Source of the DNA: Parasegetibacter sp. NRK P23 | GTDB taxonomy: Bacteria; Bacteroidota; Bacteroidia; Chitinophagales; Chitinophagaceae | NCBI RefSeq assembly: GCF_023721715.1 | Contig: NZ_JAMDLG010000001.1 | Span: 375,889-439,888 of the forward strand | Reading direction: 5' to 3' | Length of the DNA: 64,000 nt | Shown: positions 56,134 through 64,000 of the stretch, in pieces | Layout of the letters: each line of letters opens with the position of its first letter | How positions within the stretch are numbered: the stretch's first letter is position 1 | Made by a program: the position numbers and the translations under genes | The notes under the pieces: model-generated | What the model was told of the DNA's origin: nothing | What the model saw: the letters and a program-made list of their open reading frames with translations, nothing else | Database searches by the model: none

Positions 56134-57729
56134 ATGCAGCGATTCTCTCAACTCATACAAACACTCGGTACCAGTACCAAAACGGGCGATAAACTCCGGG
56201 CCATGGAAAACTATTTCCGGGAAGCGCCCGACCAGGATAAAGTCTGGATGATCGCACTCTTCACCGGAAGAAGACCTAAAAGGAGCATCAATTCAACTTT
56301 ATTGAAAACCTGGTGCATGGAAATAACCGGACTGCCACCCTGGTTGTTTGAAGAATGCTACCATACGGTAGGCGACCTGGCTGAAACGATCGCATTATTG
56401 TTACCGGAAAACAAAACGAATAATAAGGCTTCCCTTTCTTTAAGCGACTACATCAATGCGCTCGCCACCATTGGACAAGCTACGGAAGATCAAAAAAAGA
56501 TTTACATATTATCAGCCTGGGAAACCCTTTCAAAAGAAGAATGCTTCGTATTCAACAAACTCATCACCGGCGGCTTTCGAATAGGGGTATCCCAACAATT
56601 ACTCATTCAATCCCTCGCGGGCGTAACGGGTATGCCCGCACCTTCCGTTGCCCATAAGATCAGTGGGAAATGGGATCCCGCCACCATCACCTTCATCGAG
56701 TTGTTACACGGCGACGATGCGGCAACTGACCAGTCTAAGCCTTACCCGTTCTACCTTGCTTATCCATTGGAGCAATCTTTAGAAGAACTCGGGATGCCCG
56801 ATGAATGGCAGGCGGAATGGAAATGGGATGGGATCCGCGGACAAATTATCCTTCGCGACAATGAACTTTTCGTGTGGAGCAGAGGGGAAGAATTGCTCAC
56901 GGAGAAGTTCCCGGAATTCAACGAATTCGCTTTCAACCTGCCCAACGGAACGGTACTGGATGGTGAAATCGTAGCGCTGAACGCGAATGGCGTACTGCCT
57001 TTCGGTAAACTTCAAACCAGGATCGGACGTAAACAATTGAGTAAAAAACACCTTACCGAAGCGCCCGTTGGTTTCATCGCTTACGACCTGCTGGAATGGG
57101 ATGGCGCCGATAAAAGAGCAACGCCGTTGGCGGAAAGAAGGGCATTGCTCACTTCCCTCATCAGCTCCATCAATCATCCTTTTCTTCAATTGTCGCCGCA
57201 CCTGGAATTTTTCAGTTGGGATGAATTGTCTATGCTGCGGGAAAAATCGCGGGAGAAACAATCTGAAGGACTGATGCTGAAAAGAAAAGATTCCGTTTAC
57301 CAAACCGGGAGAAAACGCGGCGATTGGTGGAAATGGAAGATCGATCCCCTCACCATTGATGCGGTGCTGATTTACGCGCAGAAAGGACATGGCAGAAGGA
57401 GCAATTTATATACCGATTACACTTTCGCGGTGAAAGATGGCGACAAGCTGGTAAGTTTTACCAAGGCCTACTCGGGACTCACCGACAAAGAACTTGCGCA
57501 GGTAGACGCTTTCGTGAAGAAGAACGCGTTGGAAAAATTCGGCCCGGTAAGGACCGTTAAACCGGAACTGGTTTTTGAACTGGCATTTGAAGGCATCGCC
57601 GCTTCCTCCCGGCACAAATCCGGGGTGGCACTTCGTTTCCCCCGCATCCTTCGTTGGAGAAAAGACAAATCGCCGGAAGAGATCAACACATTAGAAGACC
57701 TCAAAAAACTGTTGGAAATATATGGCTGA
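56134..57729 (+). CDS. ATP-dependent DNA ligase, damage-response type
   Basis: A 531-aa ATP-dependent ligase. The N-terminal helical DNA-binding domain is followed by the nucleotidyltransferase domain with the adenylated lysine K230 in EWKWDGIRGQ (KxDG motif). Further motifs are VLDGEIVAL, FIAYDLLEWDG, EGLMLKRKDS and WWKWKIDP. The C-terminal OB fold ends at LLEIYG. It seals nicks together with the adjoining exonuclease and helicase. It lies 3 bp after the exonuclease gene and is followed by a terminator hairpin. Confidence 0.93.
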   Translation: MQRFSQLIQTLGTSTKTGDKLRAMENYFREAPDQDKVWMIALFTGRRPKRSINSTLLKTWCMEITGLPPWLFEECYHTVGDLAETIALLLPENKTNNKASLSLSDYINALATIGQATEDQKKIYILSAWETLSKEECFVFNKLITGGFRIGVSQQLLIQSLAGVTGMPAPSVAHKISGKWDPATITFIELLHGDDAATDQSKPYPFYLAYPLEQSLEELGMPDEWQAEWKWDGIRGQIILRDNELFVWSRGEELLTEKFPEFNEFAFNLPNGTVLDGEIVALNANGVLPFGKLQTRIGRKQLSKKHLTEAPVGFIAYDLLEWDGADKRATPLAERRALLTSLISSINHPFLQLSPHLEFFSWDELSMLREKSREKQSEGLMLKRKDSVYQTGRKRGDWWKWKIDPLTIDAVLIYAQKGHGRRSNLYTDYTFAVKDGDKLVSFTKAYSGLTDKELAQVDAFVKKNALEKFGPVRTVKPELVFELAFEGIAASSRHKSGVALRFPRILRWRKDKSPEEINTLEDLKKLLEIYG

Positions 57730-57832
57730 GCACGTACCCATATATAGGTATTTGCCCGTATGTTCCATGCTGTTAGTTTTACTGGATCAGCAACAGGCCA
57801 CAAAATAATTTTCGCGTGCCAATATGTGAGCC

Positions 57833-57868
57833 ACATGCCACCTATGTGTAATACGTGGCATGTTTTTT
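57833..57868 (+). terminator. Intrinsic terminator between ligase and helicase genes
   Basis: ACATGCCAC (57833-57841) pairs with GTGGCATGT (57855-57863) across 13 nt and is followed by a T-tract to 57868. It would divide the repair cluster into two transcripts. The first possible ATG of the helicase frame (57860) lies inside it. Confidence 0.65.
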
Positions 57869-60385
57869 ACGATCTTTAACCGGCGATCCTGCTCAAACGG
57901 ATCGCAGGCAAGATTGGCAAAACGCAAACAACATACGGGAGTCCAAATCATCGAAGAATGGATGCTTTCCGTTGGGAAGCGTCCATTTCCATTTCAGCGG
58001 CAGACCTGGGAGGCCATCTGCCGGAACGAAAGCGGACTTGTAAACGCGCCAACCGGTTTCGGGAAAACCTACTCCGTTTTCCTGGGCGCGGTAGCGGCTT
58101 TTATGGACAAGCATCCTGCCGATTTCCGAAGTAAAAAGAACAACGGGCTCCAGTTGTTGTGGATCACGCCTTTGCGGGCACTGGCCAAAGATATCGCGCG
58201 TGCCATGGAGGAAGCCCTTTTGTTGCTGAACATCCCCTGGGAAGTAGGCATCCGGAACGGCGATACCGATACAGCGGAAAGACAGCGGCAGAAGAGAAAA
58301 GCCCCTGAAATACTCATTACAACGCCGGAGAGCCTGCACCTGCTGCTGGCGCAGAAAAAATACCCGGACTTCTTTCAGCACCTGGGCACCATCGCCGTAG
58401 ATGAATGGCATGAGTTACTGGGCTCCAAACGCGGCGTGCAGGTGGAACTGGCCATCTCGCGGTTGTACCACCTTCAAAAATCCAAAGGTCTCCCCCTCCG
58501 CATCTGGGGCATCAGCGCCACCATCGGGAATTTGGAAGAAGCGAAGGATGTATTGCTGGCACCTTTAAAAGGGGATGGCTCAATTATTAAAGCGGCTATT
58601 AAAAAGGAAACTGAAATCCATTGTATTTACCCCGATGAAATCGAAAAATATCCCTGGGCTGGTCACCTCGGCATCAAGCTGGTCGAAAAAGTAATTCCAA
58701 TTATCGAATCCAGCACTACCACCCTAATCTTCATCAATACCAGGGGCATGAGCGAACGATGGTACCAGGCGCTGCTGGATGTTGCGCCAGAACTTGCCGG
58801 TGCCATCGCCCTGCACCACGGCAGTATAGAGCAGGAAACACGGATTTGGGTGGAAGAAGCACTCCATACCGGTACCCTGAAAGCAGTGGTATGTACCGCG
58901 AGCCTTGACCTGGGTGTCGATTTTCGGCCAGTCGAAACCGTTATACAGGTCGGTTCCCCCAAAGGTGTGGCGCGTTTCCTTCAACGTGCGGGTCGTAGCG
59001 GTCACCGACCCGATGCGCCCAGTAAGATATGGTTCCTTCCCACGCATTCGCTGGAACTGATGGAAGCCGCGGCATTGAAGGAAGCTACCCGGGCTTCGCT
59101 CATTGAGCGCCGGGAACCGATGCTGCTGTGTTTTGATGTACTCGTTCAATACCTCTGTACGCTGGCTATTTCGGAAGGGTTCCGTCCCGGAGAACTACTA
59201 CCGGAAATCAGGTCCACCTGGTGTTTCTCGGCCATGCAGGACCATGAGTGGGAAGAAATCCTTCATTTCATCACCAATGGCGGCAATGCCCTGCACCAAT
59301 ATGATGAATACAAAAAGGTGGAGATTGATGAAACCGGCCTGTACAAAATTACCGGTCGCAGGATCGCGATGCGTCACCGGATGCACATCGGCACGATTGT
59401 GAGTGACGCGATGCTGAAAGTGAAATTCATTTCCGGTGGTTATATTGGGGTGATCGAAGAATGGTTCATCTCCCGCCTGGAGCCCGGCGACGTGTTCACC
59501 CTCGCGGGGCGCAACCTGGAACTGGTGATGATAAAGGACATGAATGTGCTCGTAAGAAAATCGAACGCATCAAAGAGTATTGTGCCCAGTTGGATGGGTG
59601 GCAGGATGCCGCTTTCCGCCAACCTGGGCGCGGTTTTGCGCAAGCAGTTCAACGAAGCCCTGTCGCCAGCTGCTCCGGAAGAAGCGAAGGCCCTGCATCC
59701 ACTGATGGCACTTCAGGCAAAACTTTCTACGGTACCTTCTTCCAACGAGCTATTGATTGAACACATTGAAACCAAAGACGGGTTCCACCTGTTTGTTTAT
59801 CCCTTCGAAGGAAGACTGGTACATGAAGCCATGGCCGCTATCCTGGCTTACCGCATCAGCAGGATCACCCCCATCACTTTTTCCTTCGCGATGAACGATT
59901 ATGGATTTGAGCTCCTAAGTGATCAACCCATTCCCGTTGACGACAGCAATGTGTACGAACTGTTCAGCACCGATAACCTGCTGAACGATATCCAACGTAG
60001 CGCCAACTCCACGGAGATGGCTAAACGAAAATTCCGGGACATCGCCGTGATCGGCGGACTGATTTTTCAGGGTATGCCCGGCGAGAAAAAGAAAGCGCGC
60101 CACCTGCAGGCTTCCGCCTCCCTGCTGTTCAACGTATTCAATGAATATGACCCGGACAATGTACTCCTCAAACAGGCGTACCGCGAAGTATTCGACCAGC
60201 AGATGGAAGAGGTCCGTCTCCGGAACATGCTGGAGCGCATCAGCCAGTCGCGCATCGTGATCAATTTCCCGGAGCGCTTAACCCCCTTTTGTTTCCCCAT
60301 CAAAGTGGACAGCATGCGCGAGAACATTACTTCCGAAAAACTCGAGGACAGGGTGCGGAAAATGCAGTTACAGTTGGAAAAATAG
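57860..60385 (+). CDS. Ligase-associated DEXH-box helicase, Lhr type
   Basis: An 841-codon superfamily 2 helicase. Walker A is APTGFGKTYS, DExH box VDEWHEL, motif III WGISATIG and motif VI LQRAGRSGHRPD. The winged-helix and Lhr C-terminal regions follow. It unwinds DNA ends for the clustered ligase and exonuclease. The start is doubtful: ATG 57860 is embedded in a terminator T-tract and gives an unfamiliar leader (MFFTIFNRRSC). A TTG at 57914 or ATG at 57962, just before the family sequence KRPFPFQRQTWE, are alternatives. The end is certain. PdeM begins 19 bp downstream. Confidence 0.92.
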   Translation: MFFTIFNRRSCSNGSQARLAKRKQHTGVQIIEEWMLSVGKRPFPFQRQTWEAICRNESGLVNAPTGFGKTYSVFLGAVAAFMDKHPADFRSKKNNGLQLLWITPLRALAKDIARAMEEALLLLNIPWEVGIRNGDTDTAERQRQKRKAPEILITTPESLHLLLAQKKYPDFFQHLGTIAVDEWHELLGSKRGVQVELAISRLYHLQKSKGLPLRIWGISATIGNLEEAKDVLLAPLKGDGSIIKAAIKKETEIHCIYPDEIEKYPWAGHLGIKLVEKVIPIIESSTTTLIFINTRGMSERWYQALLDVAPELAGAIALHHGSIEQETRIWVEEALHTGTLKAVVCTASLDLGVDFRPVETVIQVGSPKGVARFLQRAGRSGHRPDAPSKIWFLPTHSLELMEAAALKEATRASLIERREPMLLCFDVLVQYLCTLAISEGFRPGELLPEIRSTWCFSAMQDHEWEEILHFITNGGNALHQYDEYKKVEIDETGLYKITGRRIAMRHRMHIGTIVSDAMLKVKFISGGYIGVIEEWFISRLEPGDVFTLAGRNLELVMIKDMNVLVRKSNASKSIVPSWMGGRMPLSANLGAVLRKQFNEALSPAAPEEAKALHPLMALQAKLSTVPSSNELLIEHIETKDGFHLFVYPFEGRLVHEAMAAILAYRISRITPITFSFAMNDYGFELLSDQPIPVDDSNVYELFSTDNLLNDIQRSANSTEMAKRKFRDIAVIGGLIFQGMPGEKKKARHLQASASLLFNVFNEYDPDNVLLKQAYREVFDQQMEEVRLRNMLERISQSRIVINFPERLTPFCFPIKVDSMRENITSEKLEDRVRKMQLQLEK

Positions 60386-60389
60386 CCCT

Positions 60390-60397
60390 TAACTTTG
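60390..60397 (+). promoter_or_regulatory. -7 box TAACTTTG before pdeM
   Basis: A perfect TAnnTTTG only 7 bp before the ATG at 60405. Transcripts would be nearly leaderless. It offers internal expression of PdeM apart from the helicase. Confidence 0.45.
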
Positions 60398-60404
60398 CCC
60401 TCCC

Positions 60405-61061
60405 ATGCAGGCGCCGATTCTTCATATTTGCAAAGCACAACACCTCTGGCTCACGCCGCAGCGGGCGGTTTTCTGGGAGGAGCAACGCACCCTCATCGTA
60501 TCCGACCTGCACCTCGGGAAGACGGGCCATTTCAGGAAAGCAGGCATAGCGGTGCCCGCTTCACTTTTTAAGGAGGATCTGCAAAGACTCCTTGCACTGA
60601 TCCAGCATTTCCAGCCGGAAGAACTGCTTGTAACGGGTGATATGTTTCACAGTCATTCCAACATAGAACTGGAACTTTTCTCCCGCTGGAGAAAAGATAT
60701 TTCGAGCCTTCGTGTCCGACTGGTAAAAGGCAACCACGATATATTGCACAGCGCATGGTACCACGAACAATCCATTGATTGTTGTGACAACAGCGTTATA
60801 GGCCCATTCAGCTTTGTTCATGACCGTAAGGATTTTCAATCCCCTGACAATGGACTTTACCCGATCAGCGGGCATATCCATCCGGGCGTCCTGCTCAACG
60901 GCGGCGGCAAACAACAGCTTCGGTTACCCTGTTTTTATTTCGGAAATGAAGGCGCTATCCTTCCCGCATACAGTAAATTTACCGGAGCCGTGGCATTGGG
61001 TCCGCAGGCGGGTGATCATATCTTCGCCATTGCCGGGGAACAACTTTTTAAAGTTCAATAA
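60405..61061 (+). CDS. pdeM: Ligase-associated phosphoesterase/endonuclease PdeM
   Basis: A 218-aa calcineurin-like metallophosphoesterase. Metal-binding motifs are in order: VSDLHLGKTGHFRK, LVTGDMFHSHSN, VKGNHDI and ISGHIHPGV. This is the standard fourth member of the ligase-associated cluster (exonuclease, ligase, helicase, PdeM). It is taken to cut or trim DNA during repair, though its activity is little studied. The next gene begins 5 bp downstream. Confidence 0.88.
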   Translation: MQAPILHICKAQHLWLTPQRAVFWEEQRTLIVSDLHLGKTGHFRKAGIAVPASLFKEDLQRLLALIQHFQPEELLVTGDMFHSHSNIELELFSRWRKDISSLRVRLVKGNHDILHSAWYHEQSIDCCDNSVIGPFSFVHDRKDFQSPDNGLYPISGHIHPGVLLNGGGKQQLRLPCFYFGNEGAILPAYSKFTGAVALGPQAGDHIFAIAGEQLFKVQ

Positions 61062-61066
61062 AGCAG

Positions 61067-61987
61067 ATGTCGCATAAAAAACTTCATATCGCCTGGGATC
61101 CAATCTATGCGCATCCGTTGCCCGAAGGGCACAGGTTTCCCATGCTTAAGTACGAACTCATCCCCGGGCAGTTACAATACGAAGGCACCATCACCGCACG
61201 GCATCTTTTTTCCCCACAATGCTGTACGGATGAAACGGTATTGCTTACGCACGATGCAACCTATCTCCACAAACTCCACACACAAACCTTATCGCCCAAA
61301 GAACAACGCGCCATCGGGTTCCCACAATCTCCGGTGCTCACCCAACGTGAACTGGTCATAACCCAGGGCACGATCGATTGTTGCACACATGCTTTTAACA
61401 ATGGCGTCGCCCTGAACGTTGCCGGCGGTACACACCATGCCTTCCGCGATCGTGGAGAAGGGTTTTGTCTGCTCAACGATTTCGCCGTAGCCGCCAACTA
61501 TATGCTGCACACCAACAAAGCCTCCCGCATCCTGATCATTGACCTTGATGTGCACCAGGGCAACGGAACCGCGGCCCTTTTCGCTGAAGAGCCGCGTGTC
61601 TTCACTTTCAGTATGCACGGCGCGCACAATTACCCCTTCCGGAAAGAACAAAGTACACTTGATATTCCCCTGGAAGACGGCACCAATGATGACACCTATC
61701 TTACATTACTGAAAGAAAACCTCGCAAAAATCCTGGGTGAATTTCACCCTGATCTTTGTTTTTACCTATCTGGCGTGGATATCCTTTCCACGGACAAGTT
61801 CGGAAAACTGAACATTTCCATGAAAGGATGCAGCGAGCGGGACCGGCATGTATTTTCCGTTCTTCAACAACGCCAACTGCCCTGTGTGGTAGCGATGGGT
61901 GGCGGCTATTCAGCCGATGTACGCATCATCACAGAAGCGCATTGCAATACGTTCCGCCTTGCGAAAGAAGTATATGGACTGGATTAA
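61067..61987 (+). CDS. Histone deacetylase family protein (AcuC-like amidohydrolase)
   Basis: A 306-aa zinc-dependent deacetylase of the arginase/deacetylase fold. Active-site segments are AGGTHHAFRDRGEGFCLLND (paired His), IDLDVHQGNGT (zinc Asp/His) and SGVDILSTDKFGKL. The catalytic tyrosine is in AMGGGYS. Bacterial relatives remove acetyl groups from proteins or small molecules; the substrate is not known here. It starts 5 bp after pdeM, so it is very likely co-transcribed with the repair cluster. Confidence 0.92.
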   Translation: MSHKKLHIAWDPIYAHPLPEGHRFPMLKYELIPGQLQYEGTITARHLFSPQCCTDETVLLTHDATYLHKLHTQTLSPKEQRAIGFPQSPVLTQRELVITQGTIDCCTHAFNNGVALNVAGGTHHAFRDRGEGFCLLNDFAVAANYMLHTNKASRILIIDLDVHQGNGTAALFAEEPRVFTFSMHGAHNYPFRKEQSTLDIPLEDGTNDDTYLTLLKENLAKILGEFHPDLCFYLSGVDILSTDKFGKLNISMKGCSERDRHVFSVLQQRQLPCVVAMGGGYSADVRIITEAHCNTFRLAKEVYGLD

Positions 61988-61996
61988 AAACGAGCC

Positions 61997-62746
61997 TTAG
62001 TTCAGTTTCTTTTTCAACGAACTCACCTGCTCCTGTAAATTCGACACCAATCCTGCCAGTTGGTTCACATCCCACCGCGTTTGAACATTCGCTTTGGAAA
62101 GGATCATCTGGGCCTGCCACAATTCCAGCACCTCATCAGTGTTCACTGTATAGGGCTGGTAAGTAGGATTATCACTCACCAATGTAAGTTTATTCTTCAC
62201 CCGGTTGTTCTTCATCACCCTTTTGTACACCACCCCTTCCGTCCTGGATATTACGATATACGTCTGGTTGTTCTTCACCGACTCCATATCATCCACTTTC
62301 TCTCCTACGATTACTGACCCGCTGGGGGTGGGCATCATAGAATCGCCCACAATCTCGAATGCCCTGTAATTCCCGGGGGCCAGCATCGGCAGGGTGAAGG
62401 TATTCAGCTCATCAATAAATTCGGGATCAGCATACCCGTTCAGGTAACCTGCGGCGGCCTTTACCGGAACGAAAGTGATCTCATTCTTATCAGCGGCCAT
62501 TTTCTGGGCCCTTCGTTTCGCCAGGTACGACCCTTTCTGTTCGGAGAGATCACTGCGCATCAGTTCATCGAGGCTCACCTTAAAAAGGTCACTCACGGTC
62601 TCGAGTACCTCAAAACGCGGGTCTGCCCTTTCTTCTTCATAAGCGCCGAGCAGGGAGCGTTTGATCCCCAACCTCGTCGCGAATTCTTCCTGTGTAAGTC
62701 CCCGTAACTTGCGGAGGTATTTCAGGTTTTGTCCGGCTAACGACAT
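61997..62746 (-). CDS. LexA-like XRE-S24 repressor (self-cleaving type)
   Basis: A 249-aa repressor. The N-terminal Cro/CI helix-turn-helix (LRKLRGLTQEEFATRLGIKR) is followed by a peptidase S24 domain with catalytic Ser136 (VGDSMM) and Lys175 (VVYKRV). A probable Ala99-Gly100 cleavage point (KAAAGY) lies at the LexA-like distance of 36 residues before the serine. The C terminus is a short coiled coil (LVSNLQEQVSSLKKKL). Two CTAA-N5-TTAG sites abut its start codon, and the same site precedes dnaE2-dinB. It is therefore a good candidate for an SOS-type regulator. Induction by damage is inferred. Confidence 0.88.
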   Translation of the reverse strand: MSLAGQNLKYLRKLRGLTQEEFATRLGIKRSLLGAYEEERADPRFEVLETVSDLFKVSLDELMRSDLSEQKGSYLAKRRAQKMAADKNEITFVPVKAAAGYLNGYADPEFIDELNTFTLPMLAPGNYRAFEIVGDSMMPTPSGSVIVGEKVDDMESVKNNQTYIVISRTEGVVYKRVMKNNRVKNKLTLVSDNPTYQPYTVNTDEVLELWQAQMILSKANVQTRWDVNQLAGLVSNLQEQVSSLKKKLN

Positions 62747-62747
62747 A

Positions 62748-62782
62748 CTAATAATTTTAGGGCAAATTACTAATTATTTTAG
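62748..62782. promoter_or_regulatory. Tandem CTAA-N5-TTAG operators before S24 repressor gene
   Basis: CTAA-TAATT-TTAG at 62748-62760 and CTAA-TTATT-TTAG at 62770-62782, centres 22 bp (two helix turns) apart. The first begins 2 bp from the repressor ATG. They suit cooperative autorepression; surE is divergent and may also be affected. Confidence 0.65.
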
Positions 62783-62837
62783 TTACATCAAATTATTTTT
62801 TGCTCGTACCTTTACGCGCACTACGATACCAAGCAAT

Positions 62838-63632
62838 ATGGCCACTACTAAAAAGAAGAAGACCCCGAAAGAACAGCCCATCATACTTGTAACGAACGAC
62901 GACGGCATCACGGCGCCGGGCATACGCAACCTGGTGGAAGCCGTTCGCGGACTTGGCACCATTGTGGTGGTGGCGCCTGACAAACCCCAATCAGGCATGG
63001 GACACGCCATCACCATCGGGAGTCCGCTGCGTCTTTCCAAAGTTCAACTGTTTGAAGGTGTGGAAGCATGGCAATGTACCGGAACACCGGTGGATTGCGT
63101 GAAACTCGCCGTAGATAAGATACTTCACCGTAAACCTGATATCTGCGTAAGCGGCATCAACCATGGCGCGAACCACTCCATCAACGTGATCTATTCTGGT
63201 ACCATGAGTGCCGCCGTGGAAGCCGCCATTGAAAGCATCCCCTCCATTGGTTTCTCCCTGCTGGATTATAGTGTGGAAGCGGATTTCAGCGGCGCAAGGC
63301 AATACGCGCGTGAAATCGTGGAAACACTGCTCAAAAAGAAGATGGACAACCACATGGTCCTGAACGTGAATATTCCGGCTATTCCCGCCCAGCTTATCAA
63401 AGGCATTCGCGTATGCCGCCAGGCTTATGGCAAATATGAAGAGGATTTCCTGGAACGCGACGACCCGCATGGCCGTAAGTATTTCTGGCTCACCGGTGAA
63501 TTCAAAAACCTTGATAAGGGGAAGGATACGGATGTGTGGGCGCTTGAAAATAACTATATCAGTCTGGTACCCGTGCAATTTGACCTCACGAATTACGTTC
63601 TTAAAACCAAACTCGAAAAAACGTGGCCGTAA
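62838..63632 (+). CDS. surE: 5'/3'-nucleotidase SurE
   Basis: A 264-aa SurE metal-dependent nucleotidase acting on nucleoside monophosphates. The N-terminal metal motif LVTNDDGITAPGI is followed by VVAPDKPQSGMGHAITI, TGTPVDCVKLAVDK and SGINHGANHSINVIYSGTMS, all family signatures. The frame is open 59 codons further upstream. However, that stretch crosses the divergent repressor gene and operators, so MATTKKKKTPKEQP at 62838 is the start. A small membrane protein and lpxB follow. Confidence 0.95.
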   Translation: MATTKKKKTPKEQPIILVTNDDGITAPGIRNLVEAVRGLGTIVVVAPDKPQSGMGHAITIGSPLRLSKVQLFEGVEAWQCTGTPVDCVKLAVDKILHRKPDICVSGINHGANHSINVIYSGTMSAAVEAAIESIPSIGFSLLDYSVEADFSGARQYAREIVETLLKKKMDNHMVLNVNIPAIPAQLIKGIRVCRQAYGKYEEDFLERDDPHGRKYFWLTGEFKNLDKGKDTDVWALENNYISLVPVQFDLTNYVLKTKLEKTWP

Positions 63633-63931
63633 TCAGTTTCAGGAAAGATCATTTGGGCTTTGGCATGGCACTCGGATTCCTGGCGCCATTGCTGGGCTTC
63701 CTGGCATATTATTTCATCCGCTTCTATCCCACTTTCGGATTTTCAGAATACCTCCGCGCCCTGGGCATGAACAAACCCCTGCTCACAGGCATCAGTACCA
63801 TCTCACTGGTGGCGAATGTGATCCTGTTCACCATCTACATCAATACCCGTCGTGACCAAACGGCCAAAGGTATTTTTGTAGTATCATTGCTGTACGGAAT
63901 CATTGTGCTGCTCTATAAAGTGATCGCTTAA
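63623..63931 (+). CDS. Small membrane protein between surE and lpxB
   Basis: A 102-aa protein with three hydrophobic helices (GMALGFLAPLLGFLAYYFI, GISTISLVANVILFTIYI, GIFVVSLLYGIIVLLYKVIA). It starts with GTG at 63623, overlapping the surE stop by 10 bp, which suggests coupled translation. It sits between surE and lpxB, an arrangement I recall from other Bacteroidota, and the function is unknown. A role in the envelope near lipid A synthesis is only a guess from context. Confidence 0.7.
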   Translation: MAVISFRKDHLGFGMALGFLAPLLGFLAYYFIRFYPTFGFSEYLRALGMNKPLLTGISTISLVANVILFTIYINTRRDQTAKGIFVVSLLYGIIVLLYKVIA

Positions 63932-63972
63932 GCCATTGCTGAGCCGTTCAACTAAAAAGGTTCCGCGGGCAG

Positions 63973-64000
63973 ATGAAGTATTATATCATAGCCGGAGAAG
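63973..64000 (+). CDS. lpxB: Lipid-A-disaccharide synthase LpxB, first codons
   Basis: ATG at 63973 begins MKYYIIAGE, the typical N terminus of LpxB (continuing ASGDLH in known proteins). The window ends after nine codons. The position after surE supports the call. Confidence 0.7.

Noticed and set aside
62661-62837. Upstream extension of surE by 59 codons
   Set aside because: It overlaps the divergent repressor gene and both operators; family members start near MATTKKKK.

Overview
The window is a chromosomal segment of a Bacteroidota bacterium, most likely of the Chitinophagaceae. The evidence is a SusC/SusD pair with a sigma/FecR regulator, promoter boxes of the TAnnTTTG type, several Bacteroidota-specific families (DUF4843, PKD-like lipoprotein, DUF4369-TlpA, DUF2723, head-GIN), a surE-lpxB junction, and a 47-bp type II-C CRISPR repeat close to those of this phylum. 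Base composition is moderate except for the very A-rich cas9.

Bases 1-8221 hold a type II-C CRISPR-Cas locus. The window opens inside cas9 (HNH, RuvC-III and C-terminal part). Between cas9 and cas1 lie two nuclease genes that do not belong to the standard II-C set: an endonuclease V with all its known active-site residues, and a PD-(D/E)XK protein of the HsdR-N/COG4748 type. cas1 and cas2 follow, then an array of 37 repeats and 36 spacers. A hairpin plus T-tract separates cas9 from the endonuclease V-nuclease-cas1-cas2 unit. A perfect 17-bp inverted repeat separates cas2 from the array.

Bases 8289-15577 carry a calcium/proton antiporter, envelope and stress proteins, and a translesion cassette (PHP-degenerate DnaE plus DinB). 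The promoter of that cassette has a CTAA-N5-TTAG palindrome. Two more copies lie in front of a LexA-like XRE-S24 repressor gene at 61997-62746, so the two probably belong to one DNA-damage regulon.

Bases 15609-23588 carry a methyltransferase, a short-chain dehydrogenase, a Crp-like regulator with two identical 16-bp palindromes, a DabA/DabB inorganic carbon pump with a divergent LysR gene, a Fic remnant and tRNA-Lys. Bases 23752-36193 carry a reductase, a SAM hydrolase, a large DUF2723 membrane protein, two TetR regulators and a TetR-TolC-adaptor-RND efflux operon. Bases 36350-47898 are a nitroreductase and a SusCD uptake operon with sigma/anti-sigma control, accessory lipoproteins and a periplasmic thioredoxin, but no degradative enzyme.

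Bases 48324-55074 are mostly housekeeping genes (aldo/keto reductase, S1 RNA-binding protein, acid phosphatase, guaA, a periplasmic ligand-binding protein). Bases 55123-61987 are the ligase-associated DNA-damage-response cluster (exonuclease, ATP-dependent ligase, Lhr-type helicase, PdeM phosphoesterase) followed by a histone-deacetylase-like gene. The window ends with the S24 repressor, surE, a small membrane protein and the first codons of lpxB. All family calls come from reading motifs; no database search was run.
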